From assembly GCA_913055915.1 (NCBI GenBank), contig CAJXKL010000004.1, positions 1-64,000 of the forward strand: 64,000 nucleotides of DNA, in the 5' to 3' direction. The notes below the pieces were generated by a model. It searched no databases. It was not told where the DNA came from and saw nothing but the letters and a program-made list of their open reading frames with translations. Position numbers and translations under genes: made by a program. This document shows positions 17,823-26,717 of the stretch, in pieces. The stretch is from an uncultured Candidatus Nemicrothrix sp. (lineage in GTDB: Bacteria > Actinomycetota > Acidimicrobiia > Acidimicrobiales > MedAcidi-G1). Positions within the stretch are counted from its first letter, which is position 1; each line of letters begins with the position of its first letter.

Positions 17823-19872
17823 CACCTTTCCTAGGCAGTCGGCGCGCACGCGTCGGTTCACCTGCGGGCAGCCGCGCAGTGTCTCGGTCTCCGAGGACGG
17901 CAACCGCGTTCTGTTCCTCCGCTCGGGTGGTGGCGATGACCCCGTCAACTGCCTCTGGTCGTTGGATCCGGCCACCGGTGGCGACCGCCTGGTCGCCGAC
18001 CCGGCGGTCCTCCTGTCAGAGGAGCAGGGTGTTGTCCCATCTGCTGAACGGGAGCGTAGGGAGCGGGCACGTGAGACCGGCTCGGGGATCGTCGCCTATG
18101 ACGCACTTACCGATCTTTCCCGTGCCTGTTTTGCCCTGGATGGACGGGTATTCCTCGTAGACCTGGCCGGAGACGGCCGCGTGGTGGAGATGTCGTCCTC
18201 GGGTGACGCCGTCGACCCCCGGATCTCACCTGACGGCATGTCAGTGGCCTATGTCTCAGGTCGGGGAGTCCGGACAACGGGACCGGCCGGGGACCACCAC
18301 CTCATCGGGGGGGCAACCGACACGGTCTCGTGGGGTTCAGCCGAGTTCGTTGCCGCCGAGGAGATGGGCCGCATCCGGGGTTACTGGTGGTCGCCCGATG
18401 GTGAACAGGTCCTGGCGACACGCGTCGACGTCGGCGGGGTCGAGGAGTGGTGGATCTCGTCGCCGGTGGAGCCCGGCTCGACGCCACGGTCCGTCCGCTA
18501 TCCCGCGGCCGGGACCGCGAACGCCGAGGTGGGCCTGGCCCTGGTCGCTCTGGACGGGAGCACCACCGGTGTCGACTGGGGCGGTGGTCCCGACGGCGAG
18601 TTCGAGTACCTGGCAGGTGTTCGCTGGGCTGCCGGCGAACCCCTGATCCTCACAGTGCAGACCCGTGACCAGCGGACGTTGGCTGTCCTGACCGTCGACT
18701 CCGATCTCGGTGACGCGACGGAGCACTACCGGATCACCGATGACCACTGGGTCGAGTTGGTTCCCGGGGCTCCCCGGTGGTGGGAGGGCTCTCTCCTGAC
18801 CGTCGAGGATCGCGGCGAAAGCCGGCGTCTGGTCCTTGACGGCGAGGCCCTGTCACCCGATGGGCTCCAGGTTCGATCAATTCTAGGTGTTACCACCAGC
18901 GGCGTGCTTGTGCAGGCATCGACGGACCCGTTGGACGTCGACGTCGTGAGGGTGGGGCGTGACGGCTCTGTCGAATCGGTGTCTGCAGGTGGCGGAGTGC
19001 GTTCGGCTGTTCCAGGAGGTGGGCTGGTTGCCGTGTCGCGATCGGACCTGGATGGGACGTCGCTGGAGGTCTCGGGTCACCTTGTGGCCTCGCTGGCCGA
19101 GGAGCCACTCGTGGCACCGACCCCCGACTTCCACGTGGTCGGCGAGCGTGACATCAGGTCGGCGGTGCTCTTCCCGGCCGGCCACGACGGTTCGCCCCTA
19201 CCGGTACTCGTCGATCCCTACGGCGGGCCACACGCCCAACGGGTGCAGCGGACCCGTGCCCAGTTCCTGACCTCGCAGTGGTTCGCAGACAGGGGCTTCG
19301 CCGTCGTGGTGGCTGATGGACGGGGAACGCCGGGGCGCGGCCCGGCGTGGGAGCGGGCCGTGGCCGGTGACCTTGCAGGGCCGGTGCTCGACGATCAGGT
19401 GGATGCCCTGGAGGCCATCGCAGCCGACGATGACCGTCTCGACCTGTCCAGGGTTGCGATCAGGGGGTGGTCGTTCGGCGGCTACCTGGCCGCACTAGCC
19501 GTGCTCAGGCGTCCCGATGTGTTCCATGCCGCGGTGGCTGGAGCACCCGTCACGGACTGGCGCCTCTACGACACGCACTACACCGAGCGCTACCTGGGTA
19601 ATCCTGAGGTCAATCCCGAGGTCTACAAGCGGGCCGACCTGTGTGCGGAGTCGGCGTCGCTGACGGGGCCCCTGTTGCTCATCCACGGCCTCGCCGACGA
19701 CAACGTGATCGCTGCCCACACGCTTGCCCTGTCCCGCGCCCTGCTGGAGGCCGGAAGGCCACACAGCGTGCTGCCTCTCTCGGGGGTGACCCACATGACG
19801 CCCCAGGAGGAGGTGGCCGAGAACCTCCTGCTCGTCCAGCTGGCCTTCCTGAAGAACGCGCTGGGGCTCTAG
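17815..19872 (+). CDS. S9 family prolyl oligopeptidase (DPP-IV-like)
   Basis: A 685-aa serine peptidase: beta-propeller domain in roughly the first 430 residues, then an alpha/beta-hydrolase domain. The nucleophile motif is GWSFGGYLA (Phe instead of the commoner Tyr), the Asp lies in HGLADDNV and the His in GVTHMTP. DPYGGPHAQRVQ is typical of the DPP-IV branch. There is no obvious signal peptide, so cytoplasmic action on oligopeptides is likely. The GTG start lies within the end of the tryptophanase-family gene, indicating translational coupling. Confidence 0.9.
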   Translation: MGDTFPRQSARTRRFTCGQPRSVSVSEDGNRVLFLRSGGGDDPVNCLWSLDPATGGDRLVADPAVLLSEEQGVVPSAERERRERARETGSGIVAYDALTDLSRACFALDGRVFLVDLAGDGRVVEMSSSGDAVDPRISPDGMSVAYVSGRGVRTTGPAGDHHLIGGATDTVSWGSAEFVAAEEMGRIRGYWWSPDGEQVLATRVDVGGVEEWWISSPVEPGSTPRSVRYPAAGTANAEVGLALVALDGSTTGVDWGGGPDGEFEYLAGVRWAAGEPLILTVQTRDQRTLAVLTVDSDLGDATEHYRITDDHWVELVPGAPRWWEGSLLTVEDRGESRRLVLDGEALSPDGLQVRSILGVTTSGVLVQASTDPLDVDVVRVGRDGSVESVSAGGGVRSAVPGGGLVAVSRSDLDGTSLEVSGHLVASLAEEPLVAPTPDFHVVGERDIRSAVLFPAGHDGSPLPVLVDPYGGPHAQRVQRTRAQFLTSQWFADRGFAVVVADGRGTPGRGPAWERAVAGDLAGPVLDDQVDALEAIAADDDRLDLSRVAIRGWSFGGYLAALAVLRRPDVFHAAVAGAPVTDWRLYDTHYTERYLGNPEVNPEVYKRADLCAESASLTGPLLLIHGLADDNVIAAHTLALSRALLEAGRPHSVLPLSGVTHMTPQEEVAENLLLVQLAFLKNALGL

Positions 19873-20133
19873 CCGGTTCTTCACAGGACCTGTTCCACGA
19901 CCGTGGTCCGTCGCCGGGCACCCGAGCGCTCGCAACATGCTCGCTTACCGGCTACCCGACACCGGCCCACTTCAATCACCAGTACACATTTCCAGCCAGA
20001 CGACAATGGGCAACCTGAACACCTGGGAAAGAGGAGCCTCTCTCTGAGGGCCAAGAGCGCGCAGACGGTATTCGGTGCTCGAACCCCCGGCGATGGCCTC
20101 TAAGGGTGCAGTCGAGGAGGGGAAGACAAACAA

Positions 20134-20922
20134 CTACACGGCCGTCCAACCCCCGTCGACCAGGAGTATGTGGCCGGTCATGTAGGAGCCTGCGTCGGAG
20201 GCCAGCAGCAGCAGCGCACCGTCCAACTCGTGGGCCATGCCGCCCCGGCCCATCGGGGTTCCGGACTCCACATAGGCGATGCCCGAGTCGTCCTGGAACA
20301 TGGTGTCGCTGGTCATCTCTGTCTCGAACCATGCCGGTGCCAGGGCGTTGACCCTGATGTCCTTTCGTGCCCACTGGACAGCCAACTCGCGAGTGAGGTT
20401 GTGGAGGCCTCCCTTGGCGGCTGCATATCCGGGTAGGCGCAACCGACCACCGGATCCCTCACCCAGTGCCGATCCCAGGTTCACGACCACCCCGGGGTGG
20501 TCGTTGGCTATCCACCAGCGTGCAGCCCGGCGGGCCAGTTCATAGGGGGCAACCAGGTCCACCTCTAGTTCGTGGCGAAAGCCGTCGATGTCGTCATCGA
20601 CTGCGGGAAGCACGCGTGAGATGCCGGCGTTGTTGACAAGCACGTCAAGTCGGCCGTAGTTGTCGATTGTCATGTCGATGAGGTGTTGGGGCCCATCGGG
20701 GTCGGCCACGTCGACCGTCACGACGAGCGCATCCGGAAGGTCGGCTGCGAGGGCCTCCAGGCGGTCGGCCCGACGTGCAGCCAGGACGACTCTTGCACCG
20801 ACTCCGGTCAGAACCCTCGCGAAGCGTTCTCCCAGGCCTGAGCTGGCACCGGTGACGATTACGACCCTGTCGTCGAGTCGGAATCGTCCAAGGGCGGTGT
20901 CTGGAGTGGGGTCGTCTGCCAT
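20134..20922 (-). CDS. SDR family oxidoreductase
   Basis: A classical short-chain dehydrogenase of 262 aa with TGASSGLGERFA (cofactor glycine motif), LVNNAGIS, the catalytic Tyr and Lys in YAAAKGG and a C-terminal HILLVDGGWT. FabG-like oxidoreductase on an unknown alcohol or ketone. The ATG lies a few bases beyond the stop of the ModC-type gene on the same strand, so it may be co-transcribed with the molybdate operon without sharing its function. The 261-bp stretch between its end and the S9 peptidase gene holds no gene that I can support, only a short CCACG/CGTGG hairpin near 19895. Confidence 0.88.
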   Translation of the reverse strand: MADDPTPDTALGRFRLDDRVVIVTGASSGLGERFARVLTGVGARVVLAARRADRLEALAADLPDALVVTVDVADPDGPQHLIDMTIDNYGRLDVLVNNAGISRVLPAVDDDIDGFRHELEVDLVAPYELARRAARWWIANDHPGVVVNLGSALGEGSGGRLRLPGYAAAKGGLHNLTRELAVQWARKDIRVNALAPAWFETEMTSDTMFQDDSGIAYVESGTPMGRGGMAHELDGALLLLASDAGSYMTGHILLVDGGWTAV

Positions 20923-20933
20923 GGACTCTGGGA

Positions 20934-21959
20934 CTACGCCGGATGGACGGTTATCTCGGTGGCCTTGACAGCAGCCCACACCCTGGTGCCGGGAACCAGG
21001 CCCAGCACCTCGACGGCTGCGGGGGTTACCTCGGCCACGATTGGGAGGGGGCCGTCGAGCACGACGCGTACCCGGTCGAAGGCAGGCTGGAGCTCGGCGA
21101 CTGTCGCCTCCCAGACGTTTCGGGGGCTGCCGCCGGGGGCGGTGCGGTGGAGGGCGACGGCCACGGGTGGCACGACCAGGTGGACCGGCCCGCTGGCCGG
21201 CTCACCGAGAACCACGACGACACCGTCTTCTGTCGTGGCCGTGCTTCCTGTGGCTACAGCGGCAATCGTGTTCAACCCGGCCAGGGATGCCGCATAGCGC
21301 GTGCGGGGTCTCGTACGTACCTCCACGGGGCTGCCCACATGCGTTACGTAGCCGTTCTCGAGTATGACGATCCGGTCGGCGGTGGTTGCGGCTTCCACCG
21401 GATCATGGGTTACCAGGAGGGTGGCCCGGTCGCCCCGGTCCTCCAGGAGGTTGTCGATCAGGTGCCTCGAGTCGATGTCGAGGGCGGCTGATGGCTCGTC
21501 GAGCAGCAGAACCTCCGGTTCGGTGGCAACAGCCCGCGCCAAGGCCACCCGCTGGGCCTGGCCTCCAGAGCACGAGCTTGGCCTTCGGTCGGCCAGTTCG
21601 GCGATGTCCAGCACCTCGAGTAGTTGGTCAACACGCTCCGGCCTCGCCCGGGGGCTGAAGCCCACGTTCTGTTTCACGGTGAGGTGTGGGAACAGCAGCC
21701 GGTCCTGGGGCACCCAGCCGATGGGTCGCTTGTGGGGTTCCACGAACACACCTGCGTCAGGTACGTCTGCTGCGTGGTCGGACAGGTCAAGGTGTCCTCT
21801 GGTCAGCGGTAACAGGCCCGTGAGTATGCGTAGCAGGCTGGTCTTGCCTGCGCCGTTGGGGCCGAGCAGGGCGACCGTCTCACCGGGTTCGACACTCAGG
21901 TCCACCTCGAGTTCCAGATGGCCTGCCTGTGCCGTGCCAGCCAGGTGGATGGCGCTCAC
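20934..21959 (-). CDS. modC: Molybdate ABC transporter ATP-binding protein with TOBE domain
   Basis: A 341-aa ATPase: Walker A GPNGAGKTS, the signature CSGGQAQRVALARA (Cys replaces the first Leu/Ser), Walker B LLLDEPSAALD and a switch His in THDPVEA. The C-terminal ~110 residues look like a molybdate-sensing TOBE/Mop region (LVPGTRVWAAVKATEITV). The GTG start forms a GTGA overlap with the permease stop. With ModB and ModA encoded upstream it forms a complete molybdate uptake system. Confidence 0.9.
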   Translation of the reverse strand: MSAIHLAGTAQAGHLELEVDLSVEPGETVALLGPNGAGKTSLLRILTGLLPLTRGHLDLSDHAADVPDAGVFVEPHKRPIGWVPQDRLLFPHLTVKQNVGFSPRARPERVDQLLEVLDIAELADRRPSSCSGGQAQRVALARAVATEPEVLLLDEPSAALDIDSRHLIDNLLEDRGDRATLLVTHDPVEAATTADRIVILENGYVTHVGSPVEVRTRPRTRYAASLAGLNTIAAVATGSTATTEDGVVVVLGEPASGPVHLVVPPVAVALHRTAPGGSPRNVWEATVAELQPAFDRVRVVLDGPLPIVAEVTPAAVEVLGLVPGTRVWAAVKATEITVHPA

Positions 21960-22744
21960 TGGTCTGGCCTCCGACCGGGAAGCCACCGGTCACGCATCGG
22001 GATGAGTACCGCCAGCGACACGATCAGCATTACGAGGCTGAGGGCCAGGGCCTCTTCGGTGTCTGACTCGAGGGCCAGGAAGGTGGCGAGGGGGAGTGTC
22101 TGGGTGCGTCCCGGCAGGTTGCCGGCGAAGGTGATGGTGGCACCGAACTCTCCGAGTGCCCGGGCCCAGGCCAGGGCCACTCCGGCTCCCATGGCTGGAA
22201 GGAGTCGCGGAAGCGTGATCCGGTGCAGGACCCTCATGGGCTCGGCTCCCAGGGTGCCGGCCATCTGTTCCAACTCGTCTGAGCCCGACTCGAGGGCCCC
22301 CTCGACGGCGATCACGTAGAACGGCAGCGCCACGAACACGGCTGCCACGACTGCCCCGAGGGTCGTGAACGGAAGGGTCAGGCCGAACCACCGGTCCAGC
22401 CACTGGCCGATCAGGCCTCGTCTACCCAGGGCGAACAGCAGGGCTGTTCCGCCCACGACCGGTGGAAGGACCATTGGCAGGAGTACCAGTGCCCTGACGA
22501 TGCGACGGCCCGGCAGGTCGACCCGGGCCATGGTCCAGGCCAGCGGTGTTCCGATTACGACGACAACCAGTGCGGCGATGACGCTCACCAGGAGCGAGAG
22601 CAGCAGAGGTTGGATGACGCTTTCGCGGCTGAGCAGTTCGTCCAGCGATGACCACGGCGTGCGTTGGAGCAGTCCGACCACCGGGAGTGAGATGAAGATG
22701 ACAGCGACCGATGCAGCGGCCAGGATCGGGCGTGGGGCGCGCAT
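21956..22744 (-). CDS. modB: Molybdate ABC transporter permease
   Basis: A 262-aa inner-membrane protein with five or six hydrophobic spans. The EAA loop reads AGTLGAEPMRVLHRITLP and the conserved ARALGEFGAT follows, as in ModB/CysT permeases. Its start codon overlaps the ModA stop (TGATG) and its stop overlaps the ModC start, so the three are coupled. Confidence 0.92.
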   Translation of the reverse strand: MRAPRPILAAASVAVIFISLPVVGLLQRTPWSSLDELLSRESVIQPLLLSLLVSVIAALVVVVIGTPLAWTMARVDLPGRRIVRALVLLPMVLPPVVGGTALLFALGRRGLIGQWLDRWFGLTLPFTTLGAVVAAVFVALPFYVIAVEGALESGSDELEQMAGTLGAEPMRVLHRITLPRLLPAMGAGVALAWARALGEFGATITFAGNLPGRTQTLPLATFLALESDTEEALALSLVMLIVSLAVLIPMRDRWLPGRRPDQ

Positions 22745-23442
22745 CAGTCGAGTTCTCCGGTGGCGAAGCCGTGCCTGACGAGGATCTCCTGGGCAGCAGG
22801 AGAGGCCAGGAACGCCAGGAACGGCAACGCCCAGTAGGTCCTGGCGCCCGCTGTGTAGGTCACGCAGGGGCAGGCTTCCGGTTGGGGCCAGGCGGGTTGG
22901 GCACCCGGTTCTGAAGCCACATCGGTGGCGTAGACGATTCCAACGTCGGCTTCACCCAGGGAGAGCCTGGAGAGCACGGCCCGGACGCTTATCTCATGTG
23001 AGTCAGCGTCGATCGTCGTGTTCATCTCTGAGGTGGCGGCGCCACAGGGAACGGTCTCAGCGCAGACGACCACCCGCAGGTCGCTCCGGGCCAGGTCGGC
23101 GAGGCTGGAAACCCCGGCCGGATTGCCCGTAGGCACGGCCACAACGAGCCGGTTGGCGGCGAATCTGACTAGTCGCTCCCTTGTTGCCACCTGCTCGAGC
23201 AGTCGGGCATCGGCCGTGAGGAATGCGTCTGCCGGAGCGCCGTCGCGGAGTTGGGCAGCCAGGTGGTTCGAGCCGCCGAACACTGTTGTGATGGTGGTTC
23301 CGGTCTGGTTCTCGTACTCCGCTGCCAGGTCGGGGAGCACGTCGGTCAGCGACGAGGCGGCGAAGACCGTGAGATCGTCGATGTCGGATCCGCTGCAGGC
23401 GACCGTCGAGGCAAGGAGGGCAGCCACCAGGAGGCCCCTCAC
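22744..23442 (-). CDS. modA: Molybdate-binding lipoprotein
   Basis: A 232-aa binding protein with a short signal peptide ending in a lipobox (STVAC, lipidated Cys16), followed by DDLTVFAASSLTDVLP, the hallmark N-terminus of ModA. The residues FAASSL and TVFGGSNHLAAQ form the oxyanion pocket. It would deliver molybdate to ModBC. Translation begins at a GTG overlapping the regulator stop (GTGA). Sulfate or tungstate cannot be excluded as ligands, but the ModABC context favours molybdate or tungstate. Confidence 0.92.
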   Translation of the reverse strand: MRGLLVAALLASTVACSGSDIDDLTVFAASSLTDVLPDLAAEYENQTGTTITTVFGGSNHLAAQLRDGAPADAFLTADARLLEQVATRERLVRFAANRLVVAVPTGNPAGVSSLADLARSDLRVVVCAETVPCGAATSEMNTTIDADSHEISVRAVLSRLSLGEADVGIVYATDVASEPGAQPAWPQPEACPCVTYTAGARTYWALPFLAFLASPAAQEILVRHGFATGELD

Positions 23443-23831
23443 CGGGGACGTTCCACGACCACGTTGGTGGCTTTTACGACGGCGACGGTCAGCACGCCGG
23501 GTTCAAGGCCGAGGTCGTCGACGGCCTCGGCCGAGATGAGCGACACGACGCGGTGTGGACCAGCCTGGATCTCGACCTGTGCCATGACACCGTCCTTGAG
23601 GACCCTCGTGACAAGGCCGGTGAACCGGTTTCGTGCGGAGACGGCCCTTCCGTCGTTGTCGGGTTCGTCGGCCAGTTCCTGTGCCAGGCGGGCCAAGTCG
23701 GGGCCATCCACCAGGCGGTGGCCGCCATCGGTCCGGGTTGCGGTCAGGCGCCCGGCGTCAACCCAGCGCCTGATGGTGTCGGGGCTCACACCCAGCAGAT
23801 GCGCTGCTTCTCCCATCTTGAACGTGTGCAT
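23439..23831 (-). CDS. Small HTH (excisionase/MerR-type) plus Mop/TOBE regulator
   Basis: A 130-aa fusion: residues 1-50 are an excisionase-type winged helix (MGEAAHLLGVSPDTIRRWVDAGRL, with the GGHR wing), and residues 62-130 are one Mop/TOBE domain (NRFTGLVTRVL to VVKATNVVVE), which binds molybdate. It is probably the molybdate-responsive repressor of the downstream modABC genes, a compact counterpart of ModE. The palindrome two bases upstream of its ATG supports autoregulation. Its stop overlaps the modA start. Confidence 0.85.
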   Translation of the reverse strand: MHTFKMGEAAHLLGVSPDTIRRWVDAGRLTATRTDGGHRLVDGPDLARLAQELADEPDNDGRAVSARNRFTGLVTRVLKDGVMAQVEIQAGPHRVVSLISAEAVDDLGLEPGVLTVAVVKATNVVVERPR

Positions 23832-23833
23832 GC

Positions 23834-23848
23834 CAGATAAGTTATCTG
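23834..23848. promoter_or_regulatory. Palindromic operator candidate for the molybdate operon
   Basis: CAGATAA-G-TTATCTG is a perfect 7-bp inverted repeat around one central base, placed 2 bp before the ATG of the HTH-Mop regulator. The regulator message may therefore be leaderless or nearly so. The arrangement suits binding by a dimeric regulator that blocks transcription start when molybdate is plentiful. Confidence 0.6.
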
Positions 23849-23916
23849 AATATCTTGTATTTTGCCCAACCGTGTCTACTCCTCGCTGGGTACCGGTCTG
23901 CGGTTAGGGTTCGGTC

Positions 23917-24261
23917 ATGAGCCACCCTGTCAACACCGAAGAACTCACCGAGCGACTCGCCGAGTACGGCAACGCAGCCTTCGTGGTCACCGTGGCCGTT
24001 GGTGGTGCACCCAAGGTCGTCCATGTGCCCGTCATCTGGGACGGTGAGGTGATCCGCTGCACACCAGGCGGAGGAACCCTGGCCAACCTGGCCACATCTG
24101 CTCCCGTCACCCTGGTGTTCCCTCCTCCTGGGCCGGGTGCCTTCAGCATGCTCCTTGACGGTGACGGCCTCGCCGACGGCGAGGTGGCGGTGATTACCCT
24201 CACCGGCGCCGTGCTGCACCGCCCCGCTCCCGAGCAGCCGGGCGACGAGATCAACTGCTGA
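23917..24261 (+). CDS. Pyridoxamine 5'-phosphate oxidase-like (split-barrel) protein
   Basis: A small protein of 114 aa with the layout of FMN- or F420-binding split barrels: LAEYGNAAFVVTV, PKVVHVPVIWDGEVIRC and NLATSAPVTLVFPP. Likely a flavin- or F420-associated protein of unknown substrate. It is divergent from the mod operon regulator (85 bp) and convergent with the amidohydrolase gene. Confidence 0.7.
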   Translation: MSHPVNTEELTERLAEYGNAAFVVTVAVGGAPKVVHVPVIWDGEVIRCTPGGGTLANLATSAPVTLVFPPPGPGAFSMLLDGDGLADGEVAVITLTGAVLHRPAPEQPGDEINC

Positions 24262-24278
24262 CAGGTGCCCGCCAGCGG

Positions 24279-25868
24279 TTAGGCCTCATGCTCGATGGCA
24301 CCGCCGACCACGGTCGCCAGGACGTCGATGTCCCTGATGGCGTCCGGCTCCACCTCGAAAGGGTCCTCTCCCAGTACCACAAGGTCAGCCAACTTGCCGA
24401 CCTCGAGCGTGCCCTTGTCGTGTTCCTCCATGTTCAGGTAGGCGGCTGAGCTGGTGTAGCCCGCCACGGCCGCCTCAACGCCGGCGCGCTGCTCCGGGCC
24501 CAGCACCTCGCCGTCGCGTGTCACGCGGTTGACGGCCGTCCAGATCGTGAACAGCGGATCTATCGGTGTGACCGGGGCGTCGCAGTGCAGTGCATGGGGT
24601 ATGCCGTGTTCAGCGAAGCTGGCCAATGGGTCTATGCGCTCGGCCCGCTCTTGCCCCAGGAAGCGGTCGCGGTGGCGGTCGCCCCAGTACCAGACATGGT
24701 TGGCGAAGACCGATGCCAGCACACCCAGCCCGGCCATGCGCTCAAGCTGGTCCTCTCGGGCCATCTGTACATGTTCCAGGCGGTGGCGGTGGTCTGGTCT
24801 GGGCGTGTCGTCAAGCGCCGCCTCGATGGCGTCAAGGGCGTTGTCGATCGCCTGGTCACCGTTGGTGTGGATGGCGACCTGCCATCCCTTCCTGTTGGCG
24901 TCCGTGACGAGGTCGATCAACTCGGAGGCGGAGATGACCTCGGTCCCCATGACGTCGGGACGGTCGTAGTACCCCTTGCAGAGACAGGCCGTGTACCCCT
25001 GGATGGATCCGTCGCTGATGAACTTCATCGCCCCCAGGGAGAGCCGGTCGCCGCCGAGGCCGGTACGGAACGGGATGTGGTCGGCTGTACTCCACATCGG
25101 GAACAGGCGTGCCCTGATGCGGAGGTCTCCCGACTCGACCGCCTGCTGGTACGCGCTGTACATGGTGGGGTGCATGACTGCAGCGTCCGTCGTGCTGGTG
25201 ACGCCACGCTCCAGGCATCGGTCTGAGATGGCCCTCGCCCCGGCAATCAACTCGTCAACGGTGGCCGGCGGGATCGAGGACGCCACGTTGAAGTTGGCCG
25301 TCTCGTGCATCTCGCCGGTGAGGCGACCCTCTGCATCGCGGATGAATGCCCCACCGGGCGGATTCTCGACAGAGTCATCCACCCCGGCCCTGGCCAGCAT
25401 CGCCGAGTTGGCGTACGAGAGGTGCCCAGAGATGTGTCGTATCAGTACAGGGTGGCTCGTGGTTGCCTCGTCCAGGTCGTGGAGGGTCAGGTGGCGGTTG
25501 TCGTCGATCAGGCTGTCGTCAAAGCCCCATGCCTGGATCACCTCGCCGGGCGGTGTCGTCACAGCCCATGCCTGCAGGGTGGCGACAACCTCGGCGACCG
25601 ATCGGCACGGCGGCGTGCCGATCTGGGGGGCCGTCATCTGCACTCCGGCAAGGAGAGGGTGCATGTGGGTCTCGATGAAGCCGGGCAGCACGGTCGCCCC
25701 ACCCAGGTCGACGGTCTCTGTGGCCGATCCGGAGTGGGCCTCGACATCGTGCTGGTCGCCGACGGCCAGGATGCGACCCTGCCAGGATGCGAGCGCCTCA
25801 GCGGTCGGGTTTGCCGGGTCAAGGGTGTTGAAACCGGCGTTTACGAAGACGCGGTCGGCAATGGTCAT
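24279..25868 (-). CDS. Amidohydrolase family protein (YtcJ-like)
   Basis: A 529-aa metal-dependent amidohydrolase. The metal site HxH appears in FIETHMHPLL after VDLGGATVLPG; further ligands fall in the HRLEHVQM and HCDAPVTPIDP regions. The C-terminal part (GTLEVGKLADLVVLGEDPF) completes the composite beta-sandwich. YtcJ-like enzymes cleave N-substituted formamides or other amides; the substrate here is unknown. It follows the enoyl-CoA hydratase gene on the same strand by 17 bp. Confidence 0.88.
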   Translation of the reverse strand: MTIADRVFVNAGFNTLDPANPTAEALASWQGRILAVGDQHDVEAHSGSATETVDLGGATVLPGFIETHMHPLLAGVQMTAPQIGTPPCRSVAEVVATLQAWAVTTPPGEVIQAWGFDDSLIDDNRHLTLHDLDEATTSHPVLIRHISGHLSYANSAMLARAGVDDSVENPPGGAFIRDAEGRLTGEMHETANFNVASSIPPATVDELIAGARAISDRCLERGVTSTTDAAVMHPTMYSAYQQAVESGDLRIRARLFPMWSTADHIPFRTGLGGDRLSLGAMKFISDGSIQGYTACLCKGYYDRPDVMGTEVISASELIDLVTDANRKGWQVAIHTNGDQAIDNALDAIEAALDDTPRPDHRHRLEHVQMAREDQLERMAGLGVLASVFANHVWYWGDRHRDRFLGQERAERIDPLASFAEHGIPHALHCDAPVTPIDPLFTIWTAVNRVTRDGEVLGPEQRAGVEAAVAGYTSSAAYLNMEEHDKGTLEVGKLADLVVLGEDPFEVEPDAIRDIDVLATVVGGAIEHEA

Positions 25869-25885
25869 GGTCCGTTTCCCGTCCT

Positions 25886-26683
25886 CTACGAGCGCCTTGC
25901 GCTCTGCATCTTCTCCAGGTAGTCGGCCTGAGCGGCGCGTGCCTCTGGATCGTGCAACGCAGCACCGAGGCCGTCACCGTCAGACCACGCCCTGCCTGTT
26001 CCTACCATCTGGCTGGTTACGGCATTCACGTGGGCCTTGGTGGCCAGGACCGCGAGGCGTGGCCGTGAGGCAACCTCCTCAGCCAGGTCCTCGACCGCGG
26101 AATCCAGGTCTGCTGCAGGAACCACCCGGTTCACGAAGCCCGCCGCCTTTGCCTCGGCAGCGTCGAACGACCGGCAGGTCATCACGAGTTCCTTCGTGAG
26201 GGCCGGACCGATCTCACGGACCAGACGGGGAATGCCTCCCCACGCCAGTGGGATGCCAAGGTCCACCTCGGGAATGAAGAAGTTGACGTCGTCGGTGGCA
26301 ACGCGGAGGTCACATGCGGCTGCCAGCACCAGGCCACCACCCACCACGTGGCCATGGAGCCTGGCGATGAGTACCGGAGCCATGCGTTCCAGGGCATCGG
26401 CCATGAGGCGACCCGTGTCGGCTGGTATTCGCCCACCTGCCGGAGACTGTGGCATGTCGGCCCTGAACTCGTTCACGTTGAAGCCGGCGCAGAAGGCACG
26501 TCCTGCACCCTCCACCACGACCACGCGCAGGTCCGGTTGGTGGTCGAGCCAGTCGGCTGCGGCGATGATCTCGGCCATCACCTCGTTGGTGAGGGAGTTG
26601 AGGCTGTCGGCACGGTTCAGGGTGAGCGCGGCTCGCCTGCCGTCACAGGCGATCAGCAGATGTTCGAATGCGGGAGTGTCCAT
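25886..26683 (-). CDS. Enoyl-CoA hydratase/isomerase family protein
   Basis: A crotonase-fold enzyme of 265 aa. Oxyanion-hole segments are GRAFCAGFNVNEF and GHVVGGGLVLAAACDL; a catalytic-loop acid is present in FIPEVDLGIPLAWGGIPRL. The start is set at the Met opening MDTPAFEH; the longer open frame upstream overlaps valS and is not family-like. It lies between valS and the amidohydrolase gene on the same strand. Substrate unassigned. Confidence 0.87.
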   Translation of the reverse strand: MDTPAFEHLLIACDGRRAALTLNRADSLNSLTNEVMAEIIAAADWLDHQPDLRVVVVEGAGRAFCAGFNVNEFRADMPQSPAGGRIPADTGRLMADALERMAPVLIARLHGHVVGGGLVLAAACDLRVATDDVNFFIPEVDLGIPLAWGGIPRLVREIGPALTKELVMTCRSFDAAEAKAAGFVNRVVPAADLDSAVEDLAEEVASRPRLAVLATKAHVNAVTSQMVGTGRAWSDGDGLGAALHDPEARAAQADYLEKMQSARRS

Positions 26684-26717
26684 TGGTGCAGTCTGCCAGC
26701 GAGCCACTGGCCCCGGG

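Noticed and set aside
20030-20110. A tRNA-like T-loop (GGTTCGAGC) on the minus strand
   Set aside because: No matching acceptor, D or anticodon stems could be built around it.
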